A stretch of 64,000 nt of DNA from Anarhynchus alexandrinus (lineage: Eukaryota > Chordata > Aves > Charadriiformes > Charadriidae). The stretch lies in assembly GCA_008711295.1 (NCBI GenBank), contig VUYV01000294.1, positions 511,360 through 575,359 of the forward strand, written 5' to 3'. Shown here piece after piece: positions 1 to 13,800 of this stretch. A program made the position numbers and the translations under genes. The notes beneath the pieces are model-generated. The model saw only the letters and a list, made by a program, of their open reading frames with translations, was not told the origin of the DNA and searched no databases. The first letter of the stretch is position 1, and each line of letters starts with the position of its first letter.

Positions 1-975
1 CACATGGGCTGCATCCAAACCCACTCTTTCTCCCCTCTCTGTTTTTTAAAAGGCTTCTCCATAAAAAGCAAGAATCTGATGGTTATAGATGATGAAACCT
101 TCCTCTTACAATCTATTTACTGGTGCAAGAGGAAGTGCTCAATCCTCCCCGTCCAGGAAATATTGACTAAGAGCAAACAGCAAAGATATAAATCCAAAAA
201 AGCAAAGACAATACCAACAACAGATTAACAGGCTACCCAGGCTCCTCACCATCTCCCTCACTGCTACAATCAATAAGCTTAGGGCTTAAAGAAACAAAAA
301 GCCATTCGCTACAGAAACCACTTATCTGTAGCTATTGTATTTAAAAGCACATGCACAGAACTGAGGATTTGTAGCAAATGCAACAGGAGTCATGAGATGC
401 AATTCAGGTGGTGTTAAAAATGCAAGTTTTGCAAGAGCATCAGTGTGGGCAGATGCGATTGGGAAGGGCACAATGCTTCAGAGATTAGGAATCCAAGTTT
501 GTTTAAAAAACTTAAGTCATAGTTTCTGATTTTATTCTAAGTAAGATAGGGAAATTCCAGTGCTTCAAAGTTTTGGGGTTTTTCCTGGGGAAGAGAAGTT
601 TCATTTTCTGATAAAGTTCCATGTGTGATCTTTGAACAAATTCACAAGCTTAAAGCACAGATATCTTTCTCAGTATTACAATATTCCCTGGAGTCCTCAG
701 TGAACTTTAGACATCTACAGTGATTGGCAAAGTATACACAGAGACAGTCACAGCCTCCAACAGCTCAAGCAGGCAAAGCAAGAGGAGAGGAGGCTGACGG
801 CCAAGGAAGATGAAGGAAACAGATCAAGTGATTTGTCCCAGCCTGTAGCAGGAGCAGGATAACAGGATTCACACCCTATGTTACCGCAGACCCTGGGTCA
901 TCTTTCTTCATGATTAGTTAGGTGCTCTGCTGTGATAGCTGCCATCATCTCTAGAGCTGCCCCAGGAACACAAAC
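1..975. other. LSP1 intron, continues left of window
   Basis: Lies downstream of the exon ending at 976 on the minus strand. I see no further LSP1 exon, RNA gene or recognisable repeat here. The short open frame at 4-228 has no splice context or recognisable content. Confidence 0.6.
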
Positions 976-1101
976 CTTCGTGGAGCACACTGCAGTGTGG
1001 TCAGAGTACAGCTCCTCCTCTTCCAGGCTGGTGGGGCTTGGGGCCTTCTGGCGTTTTTCTGGTGTTTCTTCTTCTTCTTCATTTCTCCTTCTCTTCTTTT
1101 C
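976..1101 (-). CDS. LSP1: LSP1 exon 5
   Basis: 126 nt (42 codons), CAG acceptor and AAG|GTTTGT donor, phase 0 on both sides. It encodes [18 protein letters not shown] then [18 protein letters not shown], matching the PRTPSPLVLEGTIEQSS region of human LSP1. It is the last LSP1 exon in the window. Confidence 0.85.
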
Positions 1102-4100
1102 CTGAGTGCAGAAAAATGAACAAGCCAGGAAGTGAGCTGGTCAAAGTGCTTACTGTGCAACAAAAGTGATTTTTCCCCTGTCTCCCAGGCTTCCTGCTTT
1201 ACCCTAAACAAACACGTGAGCACAAAAACTTTGAGTTCACATTATCTAATTCTGAAACATCCAGGAAGAAGGTCATGTGTTAACTTGGGGGGAAAAAAAT
1301 ATCAGAGAAATTTTGCAGGTTCAAGGTTCCAAAATAATATGGAAATGAGTCCTTGCATCAGTTAATAAAGATTTCTTACCACTATTGAGATAGAAGAATG
1401 TTAATTTCTCATTTAAAGGCCACAAGGAGAGAGAGCAGCTGCCTTGAGAATGAGGGGCTAGAAAGAGTCACACACACAGTTCAAATGCAAAAGCACACTA
1501 TCCTCAGCAAGTCAAAATCCATTTACAACAGAAGATATCCGCAGCTCAGCCACCCTAACGGGCTTGCACACCACTCAAGTTCCAGCTTTGCCTCTCTTGT
1601 TTACCAGGAACTACTCCTCATCAGAAGAGCAAAGAAAGCAAGCCTTAGCTGGGAGCAATGCAAGATTTAGAGATACATCAAGCCAAAGTGCTCCAAAGGT
1701 GCGATAAAGGCTGGGGAGAGAAAAGCAAGCAGTAACATTTAGATTTGAGTTCTCCTGAAGAGCTACTCACTGCCCACAAAACCACAGGAGAAAGAGTAGC
1801 ACTTTCCTTATCAGTATTGTAGAGACATGACTAAACCACCACAAGCTCTGGAAGCAAACACACCACCCTCACAAGAGGGCAGAGGATGCCTGCAGTGACC
1901 ACAGGCGAGAGTGGCACCAGCCCCAGGTTATGCCATGATAATTTGTCTACATGGGCTCAACACGCAGCAGTGTAAGCAGCAATGGTGAGTTCAGTTCTTG
2001 GAGAGCAGCCCCCCAGCCCTCCTGCCAGCCCTGTGGAGAGGAGATAGTCAGCTCCTCCTGATCCCACCTCTTGCTCGGCTCTCTCCTCTTCCTCCTGCTC
2101 TTGGACCCGTTCTTCCTCTTGGCACAACCTCTCTTCCTCCTCAGTAACCACATTCTCCTCCCGGATCTCCTCCGGGCTTTCCTGATCCAGCTGGATCTGC
2201 TCCAGTTTGACTTCAGCTTCCCTCACACCACCGTCGTCTTCTTCATATGACTGTCGTGGAGACCTAGAGGTGAGGCAGAGACATCAAAAAAGCAAAACAT
2301 GTTGTTATGAGCCTTCAGACACTATCAGGGGCCTTAGACCTCTAGAAATCCAGTTTTTCATTCCCACAAGTGTACAACTTGCTGGGTGGCTCATAGCCAC
2401 TTCCATGGTCCCATCCAGCTCCAGGCACCCAGATGTAACAGCAGTCACATCACATTCCCACACTTCGAATGTCCAGGACACGGCTCACCTAGAAGCTGTG
2501 GCAAGATCCACAGGAAGAGAGATCAGACAGACCCGAACACCAGGTTCTGGCCTCCGCTCAGACTCCTACCAGAGAGGACACTACCATCATGATGTGGTGC
2601 TGGCTCAGTTCTCTGCCCTGCTACAGCCAAAATCCCAAGTCAGCCAGCGTGCTCTGTGGTCCTGATGCATGAACGCAGATCTGACACTGCGTGCCCCCAC
2701 AGCTCCCAGCACCAATTCAACGTGGAGCACCAAACACAGCCTTCCTCTCCCTTAACCCATCTTCCATGTTAACAGAGCCTCTCACTGGAGGAGGATCCAA
2801 CCACCGACACCTGAATGTGCTTCCCATGATCCACCTTTTCCCTAGTTGAAGCTAAACTGCAGGGCAAGGCTGCATAGTCACCCACATGGTTGGTTTTTTT
2901 TCTCTTGCAAGGCACAGTGCTTTGCAGGCAATGCGATATCCACATCTGACCCCGTACCCCTGTTTTACCCACCAGAATAAATGACACCTCTACTCCTGTC
3001 ACTTATGTCATAGCCCAGCAAAACAAAGGAGTCCCAAAGTAGCCAGGGTCACCCCTTGGCTTAGGTTTAAAAAACCCACGACGGGGTTTGCACAAGAGGA
3101 TTCCTCCAGGTCCCTGAGGCTGCGGAGAGGAGACCCAGGAGTATGTTTAAGCAATCAGCTTTGCAAAAGCAGAGCAGCCCATGCCTATGGGCACAGAGTC
3201 AGTGTGAGCAAATAACCCCAGACCTCTCACTGGCTCACAGCTGTGCATCAAGATGTTATTGCCATCTTACTTTCCCTGGCCAGAGAATAGCTTTCTCCTC
3301 CCACCCATTTCTTAGAAAATCACCTGGCTTGCGACAGCAAGGCTAGAGAGCTGGCTGGTGGGCAGCTGCCAAAGTGCAAGGCTGACTCACCGCTTCTGCC
3401 TCACCAGCCAGCACCAAAACATTAAAAGAAAAAAGGTCAAATGATGCTTTTCCACCCACTTCTCTGCTGCTGGGAAGGCAGCTCACAGGATAGCCACCGT
3501 CCAGCCCTCCCAACTGACCACACAGGGAAAAAGCTGATGCATGCGCTGGCTCGCCTGGCTTGCTACTAATCATCCTCCCACAACAACGCCGTCACTACAG
3601 CAAACAGGCTCTGAAGGTTTTATAGCCCAGGTAACCAGTGTCTCTTAACCAAGATGCCAGCAAAGACTCTAGCTAAAGTGCAAGCTCATATTCAAAATTT
3701 AGGCCAGCAAATATGATGCAGTCTACAGAATGCCTTTTGCACCACCGCAATTTTGTATGGGAGGCTGCTCGTCTGACCCAGCTCCCACCCTCTTGAAAGC
3801 AGCTGATAGCTGTGGGGGCATGGCTCTGCCTCCACAAAGTGGGGAGCCAGAACCAAAAAGAACACGTGCCTTCGCACCCAGGCCCTTGGGGGATGCACAA
3901 ACTGTTTTAGCTCCATCCAAGGGAGAGCAGCTGTCTCCATCCCCTCAGTCATAGCTATCACCCAAACATCCCTCACATGAAAAAATAGGGTTTGCTCCAT
4001 ATTCAGTTAACCAGGAAAGAAAGGAGTTGGGAACCCCTGCCCACAGCGTTGCTTGTCCCAGCATAGGGCATCACAGCCAGACACACAGCCTACCTGGGTT

Positions 4101-7100
4101 GGCACCGCTCTCCAAGCCTGTCCTTTGTGCGAGGCAGGTAAGAAAGGAGGAAGGGAAAAGCTGCTGAAAGGACTTTACAGGGCACAGCCACCCACTAGGA
4201 AGCAAGTCCAGCTTTTTCAAAAGCCCACTCCCAACAAGCCCACAGGGTCTGAGCCCTTTCAGCTGCCTCTTCCAACCAGAAACCTGCTCCACTGCAGCCT
4301 CTGCCTTTAAAGCACCACCCTCTCTGATGGGCTTCACCTGCCATGGGTCCCACCTCCCCACTCGGCACCCTCCTGCCATGCTACGGAATAAACACCAGCA
4401 TCACATGAAAACCCAAGGAGCAATTTCAGGAGAGGATAATGCAACCCTTCCAGCTAATTCTCCTTTGAAGGCCAAGAAGGGAATAGCAACAGCTTTTCTC
4501 TCCGGACAAGCTCTTTGCAAAGGGGGCAGAAAAAGAGGCAGCATGCCGAAAAGCAGATGGGATTGGTTTTTAATTGCTCTCACAGATGTGATTATCAGTG
4601 CCAGGCGAGGGGCTTGAGCAACGCTTATAGGGTCGGGGCTGCGAAGGTACAGCTTGCAGAGTGGCTTAGCTACAGTGTTTGGAAAAAAGTAAGAAAGGGG
4701 CGAGCTCTATTTATTTGTTCAGCAGTAAATATTAACCTTAGGCATTTTTTCAGTCTCGGGGGTAAAGAGGAGGCTGCGTCATCACAGGGTAAAATTCCCT
4801 ATAAAATCAAGCTGCCGAGAGAGCTGAGGCACAGAGTTCACATGCAGGTAGACGGTGTCCAAAGGAAGTGGTTAATGCAGGACTTTGGTTCAGTTCAGCA
4901 AAGGGAGAGTGATGGGAGATGGGGACTAAACAGCTGGCACACCAGTACCTCTCAGGGCTCTTTGCTGCCTGTTTTCCCCTGCCAAAAGAGGAGTCAAGCA
5001 CAAGGTGGGCTGGGGCCATAACACCAACTACGCTGCCATGAGCCAGGAAGGAGCAATATCTTAGAAGAGCTTTTTAGGCTGGGCTGGATTATGTTAGAGG
5101 CTGTTTCAGCCCCTGCAGCAGCTCAGGTGGCTTAAATCTGCTGTTGTCACTCTTCCAAACTCAGGCGTCCTGGCAGGCTGCCATCGCTTGGAGTGCAAAG
5201 CTCAATCCAAACATCCCCGAAGTCCGGGGCAGTCCCTGAGCCTGTTTCTCCCCGCTAGCCCAAATGGCAGGCGGAGAGCATCCGTCCCAGTGGTGTGGGA
5301 CCCATCCTGCCCCTCCTCGGGCACGGTCCTTTTGCTGGGCACATTGGTTCCCCTTCCCTCAGTGTGGCTGTGTCCTACCCACCTCTGTTTGCGTTGCTCA
5401 AGCTTCTGGGACCAGTCACTGAACCCCTCATCCTCCTCCAGCTCCGAAGTCCCGGATGGCTTAAAGTCATAGCTGAAACAAGCAAGAAGGAAAATAAGGA
5501 GAGATGCAAAAAAAACCCCAAACCTGGTCTGAAAGAGCCCCAGCCTGATACTGTCCTTCTCTCCCTCCAGTTATTGCATTTGCTGTCCTCTGATTGCTCC
5601 CAAATCCCACTTGAAGCCTTATCCACTGTTGCAGGAAAGACACCTTTGCCACATGCTTAGGACCACCCTTGTTCAAAAGGAGTCTCTTGGGACTTCACTG
5701 AGAGATGGAGAGGAAGAAGGATCAGCCCCGTGTCTCCGGCAGGAGCACCCCACTGCCTGCCTGGTCTCTGGGGCTGCATGCCGGCGATCAAAAAACAAGC
5801 AGTACATCAAAACCAAAAAGTCTATGGTATTCTTCTCCACTGTAGCTGGCCCTAGCTTTTTCGGACCAGAGGTGTTTCGAACTTGGTTGCTGCTTGTCCT
5901 ATGTTTGTACGCAGCCATGCAGAAAAGAAATCAGCAGGAGTCGGCCTGAACGGATCGCTGGATGAGGAAGGCATGAAGACCCAAAGATTAGGAGACCGGC
6001 TCAAGTTCTGGGTTGGATCCTCATGTTCCCCTACAGCTCTGAGCCAGTCACATGCACTAGCGTGACCCTGGCTTCCCGCCTGGGAATACCCTAATGCTGC
6101 ACGGAGCCGCAGCCCTCCTGGGGCGCACAGCTGCCGGCACCAGATGTGGGCTGGCCGTGCACGGGGATTGTTCTTTTTTTCCTATTTCTTTCCTCGCATT
6201 CGCAAGGAGAATCGCCTCCCAGCCAGGGGTCCTAGGTGGGCAGCCACGTTGCAAGCGTCAGCCTGAGCAGGTGGCTTCACAGATGTTTTTGGGATACAGG
6301 GCAGTGATGTCATCTGGGAATGGGAATTAGGATGTGGGACCCACAGATTAGTTTAAAACTCAGAGATTCAAAATATGTAATAAATGTGTGTGAGTCTTTT
6401 CTTTGCCTTTCTGGGCTCTTAGGAGGTGTCAGGAGATACTTAGCCTCCCCCGCGACCACGGTGGCTTGAAATATGGGGCATTTATCTGAGATTTGGGAGT
6501 CTCACATTGAACTGACTGCAGGAGCTGAGGGTTTCTGAAAACATGTGCCCTCACCACGCTCACCAGGGAGGGTAGCAGGGGGTGCACACTGAAAATGGCT
6601 CCTCAGCCACAAGTTTGAGCACAGCCCACTCCCGCCGCACTTCAGCATCCCTTTAGACTGCTGAGCGCGATACCGTGTTGGTCTAGGACATCACAGTCCA
6701 GGCTGGGTTATTTTCCACTGCATGTGTAGCAATAGCTTATGGATGTCACAGGACAACACTTGGGAAATTTGATGCAGAGCCAGGACAGGACCACGGACCT
6801 GCGGACTCCCAGGTCAGGGCTTCATGTGAGCTGCAGCGTTGATGATGCCCAAGGCAGAATTGCTCTGGTATTTGTGGCCCCGGCCATGAACATGTGCTCA
6901 AGCTATCAGAAAAGCTCCCAGGGAGCAAGGGAGACTGGCTGAATGCTGTCTGAAAGTTGGTTGCTTCCCTATGCCCCTCTGCAAACCCGGCCCCAGGGGA
7001 AGCACCGAGCCAGCACAGCCCCATCAGCACCACCTAAGCTGATGTCCATCCCTCTGGTTCCCAAGGCTACAAGTGTCTTTTCTGCAAACCCGCCGTTTTG

Positions 7101-7863
7101 GGGGTTATTTCTCTTTTTTTTTTTTTTAGTGAGGGAAGGGAGGAGAAGAGCTTCGCTCTGTCCCTTTGGTGCAAGGAAATGCCGAAGGCGGGTTTCCACA
7201 AACAGGAGTGACATGGATGGGATGAGTCCCAGTGCGGGAAAAGCTGAGGGAAGGAGGGGGCAGTGTTTACACAAGAGAGAGCGAAGCTTTTCGGAAGATT
7301 AATAGCCAGGGCTGACCCCGGCTGCATGAGCAAGTCCAGGTGGCTGTCAGCAGCTGTAGAAGAAACCAGGGGATGGCCAGGGAAGAAACACCCTTCCCAG
7401 TGAAGCCTGGCCCAGCGAGCTCAAGCATCGCGGAGCAGGGAGCAAACCCCCTCATTTTAGGAGTTCTTCTTGTCATTAAACCCTTCGCAGATGTTTAAGC
7501 ACTCAAATTTGGGCACTGCCAACGGTCCCATGGGGTCAGCAGTGTGTCTGTGCCTGTGCCCACAGGACCAGAGCCTGCAAGCTGGGATACTGGGGCTGCT
7601 GCACACTTTTCTGTGCCTGAGACCTCTCACAGCATCTCCTGGTAAAGGAGAGACCAGAGATCTTGTCAGCCATTTTAAAGACTTTTGAGAATTATTTTCC
7701 AGCCCCAGTGTGAAGGGGGGTTTGGAAAAGCAAACAATTATTATTACTTTCCAGTTCTTCTGTTTGCTTTTAGGGCAGACTGCAGTGGGTTTGTCTGCAG
7801 AATATCACTGGGTGTTGTATTTCCACAAAAGATTTTGAAGCTTCTCTGCAATGCTTTTAGACC

Positions 7864-7894
<31 letters not shown>

Positions 7895-10800
7895 AAAAAN
7901 ATTTTGAAAGTATCTGAGAAAAAAACGCTGATCTTTTAATGGAAAAAATACATTTTTTTAATAGCTTTTGCTATTTTTCCAGTAAAATGAAGCTGGTGCT
8001 TCTCTCTGACTGTAATCCCAAATCCTGCTGCCACTTTTCCATTGTATTTAATATATTTAGAAATAAGTTGAACACATAAATAGTGGGAAGACTGGGGTCT
8101 TTAAGACAGACTTTGGCAACTCAGAGTGCAGCCTGGTTTTTGTGCCACCCACAGCACCTGGGCTGATGAATTGTGGACACAGGGAGGCTGCGTGGGGTGC
8201 TGAGGTGGGATGCGGGGGATACGACTGTTCATCCTATCCCTTCTCCAGGGGTTTCCTCTCTTGACAGCAGATAGCTCAGCATCTCCATAAATGCCTCCGG
8301 AGCTATTTCAATTTACGACCTGCCCCATTAAAGCATCAAGTTTACTTTAACCCTTGGAGCTGTGAACTGCACCAGCTCAGGAGCTGCTCCACGCTCCCCA
8401 CTGCTGGGGCAGCATCCTCCGAGGGAGGAGCGGGGAGAGGTGATCACTCACTCAGCCGCCAGCACCCTGATCTGCCCGGGGTTGTGCATCACATCCTCAG
8501 GCAAGCGTCTGTCTTTGCACGTATCAGGAACTTCTGTTAGTTTTGGCGTAGGGTGGTTCACAAGCTGATATTTAACCAGGCCCTGAAATCCCTGGCCGTG
8601 GGGACTCCCTGCCTGAGCTCAGCCTTACCCAAGCTGTCCTAGTTTAAACTCTCAAGGCAGTAAAACACCCAGCCGCCAGCCAAGAAAAAAGAGCAAAGCA
8701 GGGATTCTGGCTTTTTCTGCCCAAACTAGAAACACACTATTTGTTAGTCTGGGCTAAATCCCCCAACCCAAACCTATTAGGGAACTTCCCCATCTCCCCA
8801 AACCACCCCAAACAACAGAGACACCCGCCCTGCGGATGCAGGAGTGTTTTGCTGTAAGGAGAGAGCATGTCACTGAAGGATATATCCACAGGTATTTCTT
8901 ACTGGTTTTCCTGTGCTGGACCTGCACTCTCCGAGCAGGAGCTAGTGCCATTCAAGCCTTCTTCTGCCTGGGACCTCAGCTGCTTCTCCCGCTCCCGCCG
9001 CCGTCGCTCTCTCGCTGCTTCCTCCTCGTCTTCCACGCTCCACTGCGCTGTCAGCCTGCCAAGCCAGAGGGAAAACCCATCCTTAATGCCGTCGGGCAGG
9101 GTCTGCAAAACCTGGTGATACCCACCCCTGAGGTGCCTGGGCTCCCCCACCCACGGCAAGCAGGAGGCTCCTGCAGAGGAGCACTCCCACCATGAGTGGT
9201 GGTCCTCGAAGTGGCATCCCCACCTCCATCAGCACAGCTCCACAGCCGGACCAACTGATGTGCAAGGATAAGGTGGGACACACAGACTGGGAGAGAGGTG
9301 GAGAAAGAGCCTTCACCCCCACCTCCTGAGGAAGATGTGATGCGTATCCCCCTCCTCCCAGAACAGCAACCTCCCCATGGGTTGGAAGCCCACTGGGAAG
9401 CACCATTTCCTGCAAAGCAGCTTTGCACCCCAGGAGGGATTTGTAAAGGGTCTTGCAGTGCTGCAGGAAATCCCACACCTCCATCTCAAGCTTTGGCCTG
9501 GAGGGTGAGATCTGCACCCTGAGGGTGAGTTTCCTTAGGCAGTTGAGCTGCTCCTGCCTGACCAGGAGCAGAGGGAACAGTGGTGGAGGGCAGCAGCTGT
9601 GTCCTGCTCTGCCCTACCAAGCTTCCTTCCTCCCCTGCAGAGAAGAAAAACCCACCCTGGCTTCTCCCAGATGTCTCAGCTGCTGGATATTAACACCTCT
9701 GTCAGCAGAATGGCCTCTCACATCCTCGAGGAAGTGATAAGGCGGCTGCCACATTCCTCCTCCGTTGATAATGTCAGTCTCCGCACGGGACTGGCTCCTG
9801 CTCCACCACTGGTGGCACCAGCTGGGATACAAGCAGAAAGGGACGCGCCATGGTGGCAGGGTCACCGCTAACCCAAAGGGCCTGCGATGGCAGCCAGAGC
9901 AGGGCAGGTCTGACTCATAGTACTCGGGGCTGATGCTGGGGCAGATGCTGGAGCAGATGCTGGGTCAGGTGCTCCCTCACCCCACTCATCCCTGGCTCAG
10001 CCAGGTCCAAAACAGAACATGAAGGCTGTTTTGCCTGGCATTTGCAAGCCTCTCTACAGAAATGCTCTTGTGCAAGGCACACACAAGGGAGTAAGAAAGG
10101 TGATCTCCCACCAGCAGCAGGACCCTGCCTGACCTGTGTCTCCCCACCCCATTTGGGCACACCCCGAGGACTGCAGTCCCTATAGGGTGAACCTGCGCAG
10201 TAGGAGATGCGGTGACATCAGTTCAGGCTGGGGCAAAGAGCTTGTGGAAAGAAGAAAAAAAAAAAAAAAAAGCCTTATCTGAGACTTGTTTCAGCCCAGT
10301 TACAGTGAACGAGGGGCAGATTTCAGCCGACCCCAGAAGTGCCACTCTGCCAGGCTGCCTGGCTTTGCCCGCAGCCTATGAGCTATCTGAGAAGGCCTCA
10401 CTTCACCAACGGCCTCGCTAAGATGCCGTTTTCATATGAGGTTCAGGACAGAGCCCCTCTCCCAGCAAAGGAAAAAAAAAATGGGATTAATCGAGACATT
10501 TTGTTCAAGAAAAATTTGGCTTTTCTAATTACACTATGAACCTTGTCAGCCTTTCCAGGGGAGACTCGCTCAGAGCCTATTTTACGCTGTGGCACCAGCA
10601 GGACTGCCCAGCTTAGCCCCAGTAGCATCCCTTCACGGAGTGGTCCCACTGCCACCCTGGCAGGCGGCTGGGAGTGACCCCGCATCCCTGCCCTCCTGAA
10701 CTCCAATCTCACCCAAGGCCCAAGGCGGCAGAGCCCGGATGTGGAGCCAGATGGAGACAGGTCACCCATCCCCACCGAGCCTACAGGGGAGCAGGGAATG

Positions 10801-13800
10801 AAGCAGATCCCGGACTCTGCCAAGAGACGGCTCCACCACCATGTAATAATTAGTGTCTGCCTTATTTTGGGTGAGGTCTTTTTGCAAGCAGCAAATTCAG
10901 CCACCCTTTTCCCTTCTTCCCCCTTGTCGCCCCTTGCCACCTTGCTCTCCATGGGGAACAAAGCAGACCCGGACCAGAACCTGGGGCTCCCCTCCTCCCT
11001 TCCCTACTCGTCCCACACTCCTATTTATTGTTTTCCCCCAGGTTCCCATAGAAACCCTTGTCTGTGGGCCTGGCAGGAAGCCACCGTGTTGTTGTGTGGG
11101 GTTGTGTTGTGTTTTTTTTTTAATATATAAATGAAGTCATTCATTAAACTCTGCCATGATCTCCCTCCCTTGTGCGACAGCTCCAGATAGTCTCTGATTC
11201 AGAAAGGCTCTTAACCCCCGATTGCCCAGATCGTCCCAGTTATGAGAAGCAAGGTCCACGCCTATGCCAGAACAAATTAGATTTCCATTTAATTCCTTCC
11301 CCAGCTCCTCCAGCTCCTCGGGAAACCGCTGCAGAGGCAGCGCTGCACCAAGCCCCCTTCTTGGCCGGGGTACCCAGGGGAGCCCGGAGGGGGCTTCCCT
11401 CCAAACCACGCGAGCTTTCCACAGTGCGAGAGCAATGTTGGTTGGCAGCCCTCTCCCCTTCCCAGTTGGATGTGACTAACTCTCTCCCCATGACTTCACC
11501 GGCTCGCTATTCTGTCCCTGCATCCTCTGAATGGGCTGAGGACAGCGCTGGGGGCGACTGTTTTGGGGAGAAGGATTTTTCTGCAAAAGCAGGGAAATAT
11601 CTTTCCCAGCTGCCTTTGCCGCAGAGCAAACCGGCCTCAGAGTTGCCCGCTGCAGCGCTGGGATGCGGCTCAGACACACTGAGCGTTGCGGCAGCGCGGC
11701 GATGCTGGGGGCTCCATACCTGCTCCTCTCAGGAATAAAGCCCTCGCGAAGCCTCCACTCATCCTGGGTTCAGAAATGTCACCGCCCTCCAGCAAACGCC
11801 TAAAACCAGTTTATTAGCGGATTCAGAGCTCTCTCTCATGTTCAAACAGGCTGGCAGCAGAGCAAGGTTTAATAAGCGATGCTTTGGGGTTCAGTGGTCA
11901 CACCGACAAGCAGAGGGAAAAGGACGATCCCTTTTCGATTGACCTAGCAGCATAAATATTTGTCTTCAGTGAAAAAACAAACAAAAAAACCCACCAAACA
12001 AACGAGAAACTAAACCTTGCCAAAGTCCTTGCGTTTGGGTCAGCTACAAGGGTTTGTTGGACCGCAAACTGAATGTGCCGTTTCAATCTGGACAAGCCCA
12101 AGCCTTCATCAGTGTGAGGAGCGGGTCAGCTGGTAAATTGCCTTTCAAAGCAAAAAGGTGGAAAGATTTAATTTCCAAACGGTTCCGTTTTCTAAGAAGG
12201 GGCCACGGTCTCCCATTTGCTCTTAATTGCTCACAATCGCATTCAGTAACTTAATGTGCTCAGCCCACAGCAGTATTGCACAACCATCTTTCCCATTTCT
12301 AGAAATAATTACCCGGCGCTTCAGGATTGGGCTGAAACCGCATACCTCTGCTGTCACCTCCAGCCAGCACTTTCCCAGGCTGGGGAAGTTTTGGGAAGAG
12401 GCAGGCGCATAGCTGCTGGTGGGCCTGAGAGGTCCCCACTTCGTTCCACCCAACACAGGACAGGAAAATGGAAAGGAAGAAGACTTGAAACTTGAAGACT
12501 TGCAAGATGAGCTACAGCGTGCTACACTCCTGCACCCAGTCACCTGCCTGGATAGAGGGGTTTTCCTGCAAGGTGAAAGGAAATTCACCCCCTAATGCAA
12601 ATATTAGGGGGACTGGAGAAGGAAGGGAGACACCGCTTTGCTGCCCTGGCAGCCAGGAGCCGCAGGCAAGGCTTGCTCTGGCAAGACCTCATCACGAGGT
12701 CGGGTGGTTTCTCTTATGTGGTCCCTACATCCCTGCCAACAGCTTTTGGAGGTCTTGGTTTGGGGTGAAATGCTCTTGTGGAAGGGGTTTATCTCTTCCT
12801 GAGGAGATACTGAAGGGAAGAGTTGAAAGCACCTCAGTTCAGCTTTGGCCACAGAGTGACAGTTTGCCAAGTGTCTGGGATGCTCAGACTTCTGCTCTGA
12901 GTGGGGCTGCCCGCCTATTTCAGATCCAGCTCTTGACTTCACCTCCCTCCGGACCCCCAGCCAAGGGAGGGGATTTATTTCCATTTGCCCTACAAAACAC
13001 CTCCTCCTCCTGCAGAACAACGATACAGGCTGCGCTGTTCCACACGGCCACGAACGCCCGCTCCAGACAAGCCAGCACTGCTGGAAAGGTCACGTTTCCT
13101 TTGGGTAATTCCTCACCGGCACTTGAGGAGATTATAATATTCAGGCGAGGGAAATTTCTGGCACCAGATGAGCTGCGTTTAAGGGAAATGCTGCAGACTC
13201 GAGGAGTCTTTTACATGGCCTATGGCTCAAAGGAAGCTTTACTGGCCCAAACCCAACCTTCAGCACTAAAGCTAATTCCAGAAAGGAAAATGAAATGCCT
13301 CCCAGAGGCTTTGGGCTTTGCAGACCTGTGCCAGAAAAACCCAGGAACCCTCTACCAGAGCACTGGACATTCCTGTCTCCTGAGCTCGCTGAGGTATCGG
13401 GCCAGGACGGTGTTGACTTTGGTCGCTGCCTGTGTCGGGTAGGCTGCCCCCTCAGATCCAGGGTTCACTGGGGAAGAGGTTTTGGGAACAGAGTTTAGGA
13501 GGAGACATGCACAACTCCTGGTATGAAGTTTGCTGTTTCCCAGAGGGCATAGAGCCTGTTGACCGAGTGCAAATCTTATTGCCATCAAGGGTAAAGCTCC
13601 CATCACCTGTGAATGCAACAGTGTCTACCACCGCTGAAAGTATCCCCCACAAGAGATGGGGCTGCATGAACTAGAGAAGAACTGGGAAGAGTACCCTGCA
13701 TCACCCGGCAGCCATCCCGTTGGCCTCTCTGTTGAGGTTAGGGGAAAAAGAGATGCCAGAAACCTGTGCAAGGCACCTTCCCACGTAATCCATCGCAGCC

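Noticed and set aside
12492..13442. 316-residue open frame on the plus strand
   Set aside because: Lies within an LSP1 intron, has no recognisable domain, no splice context and a composition like translated non-coding DNA.
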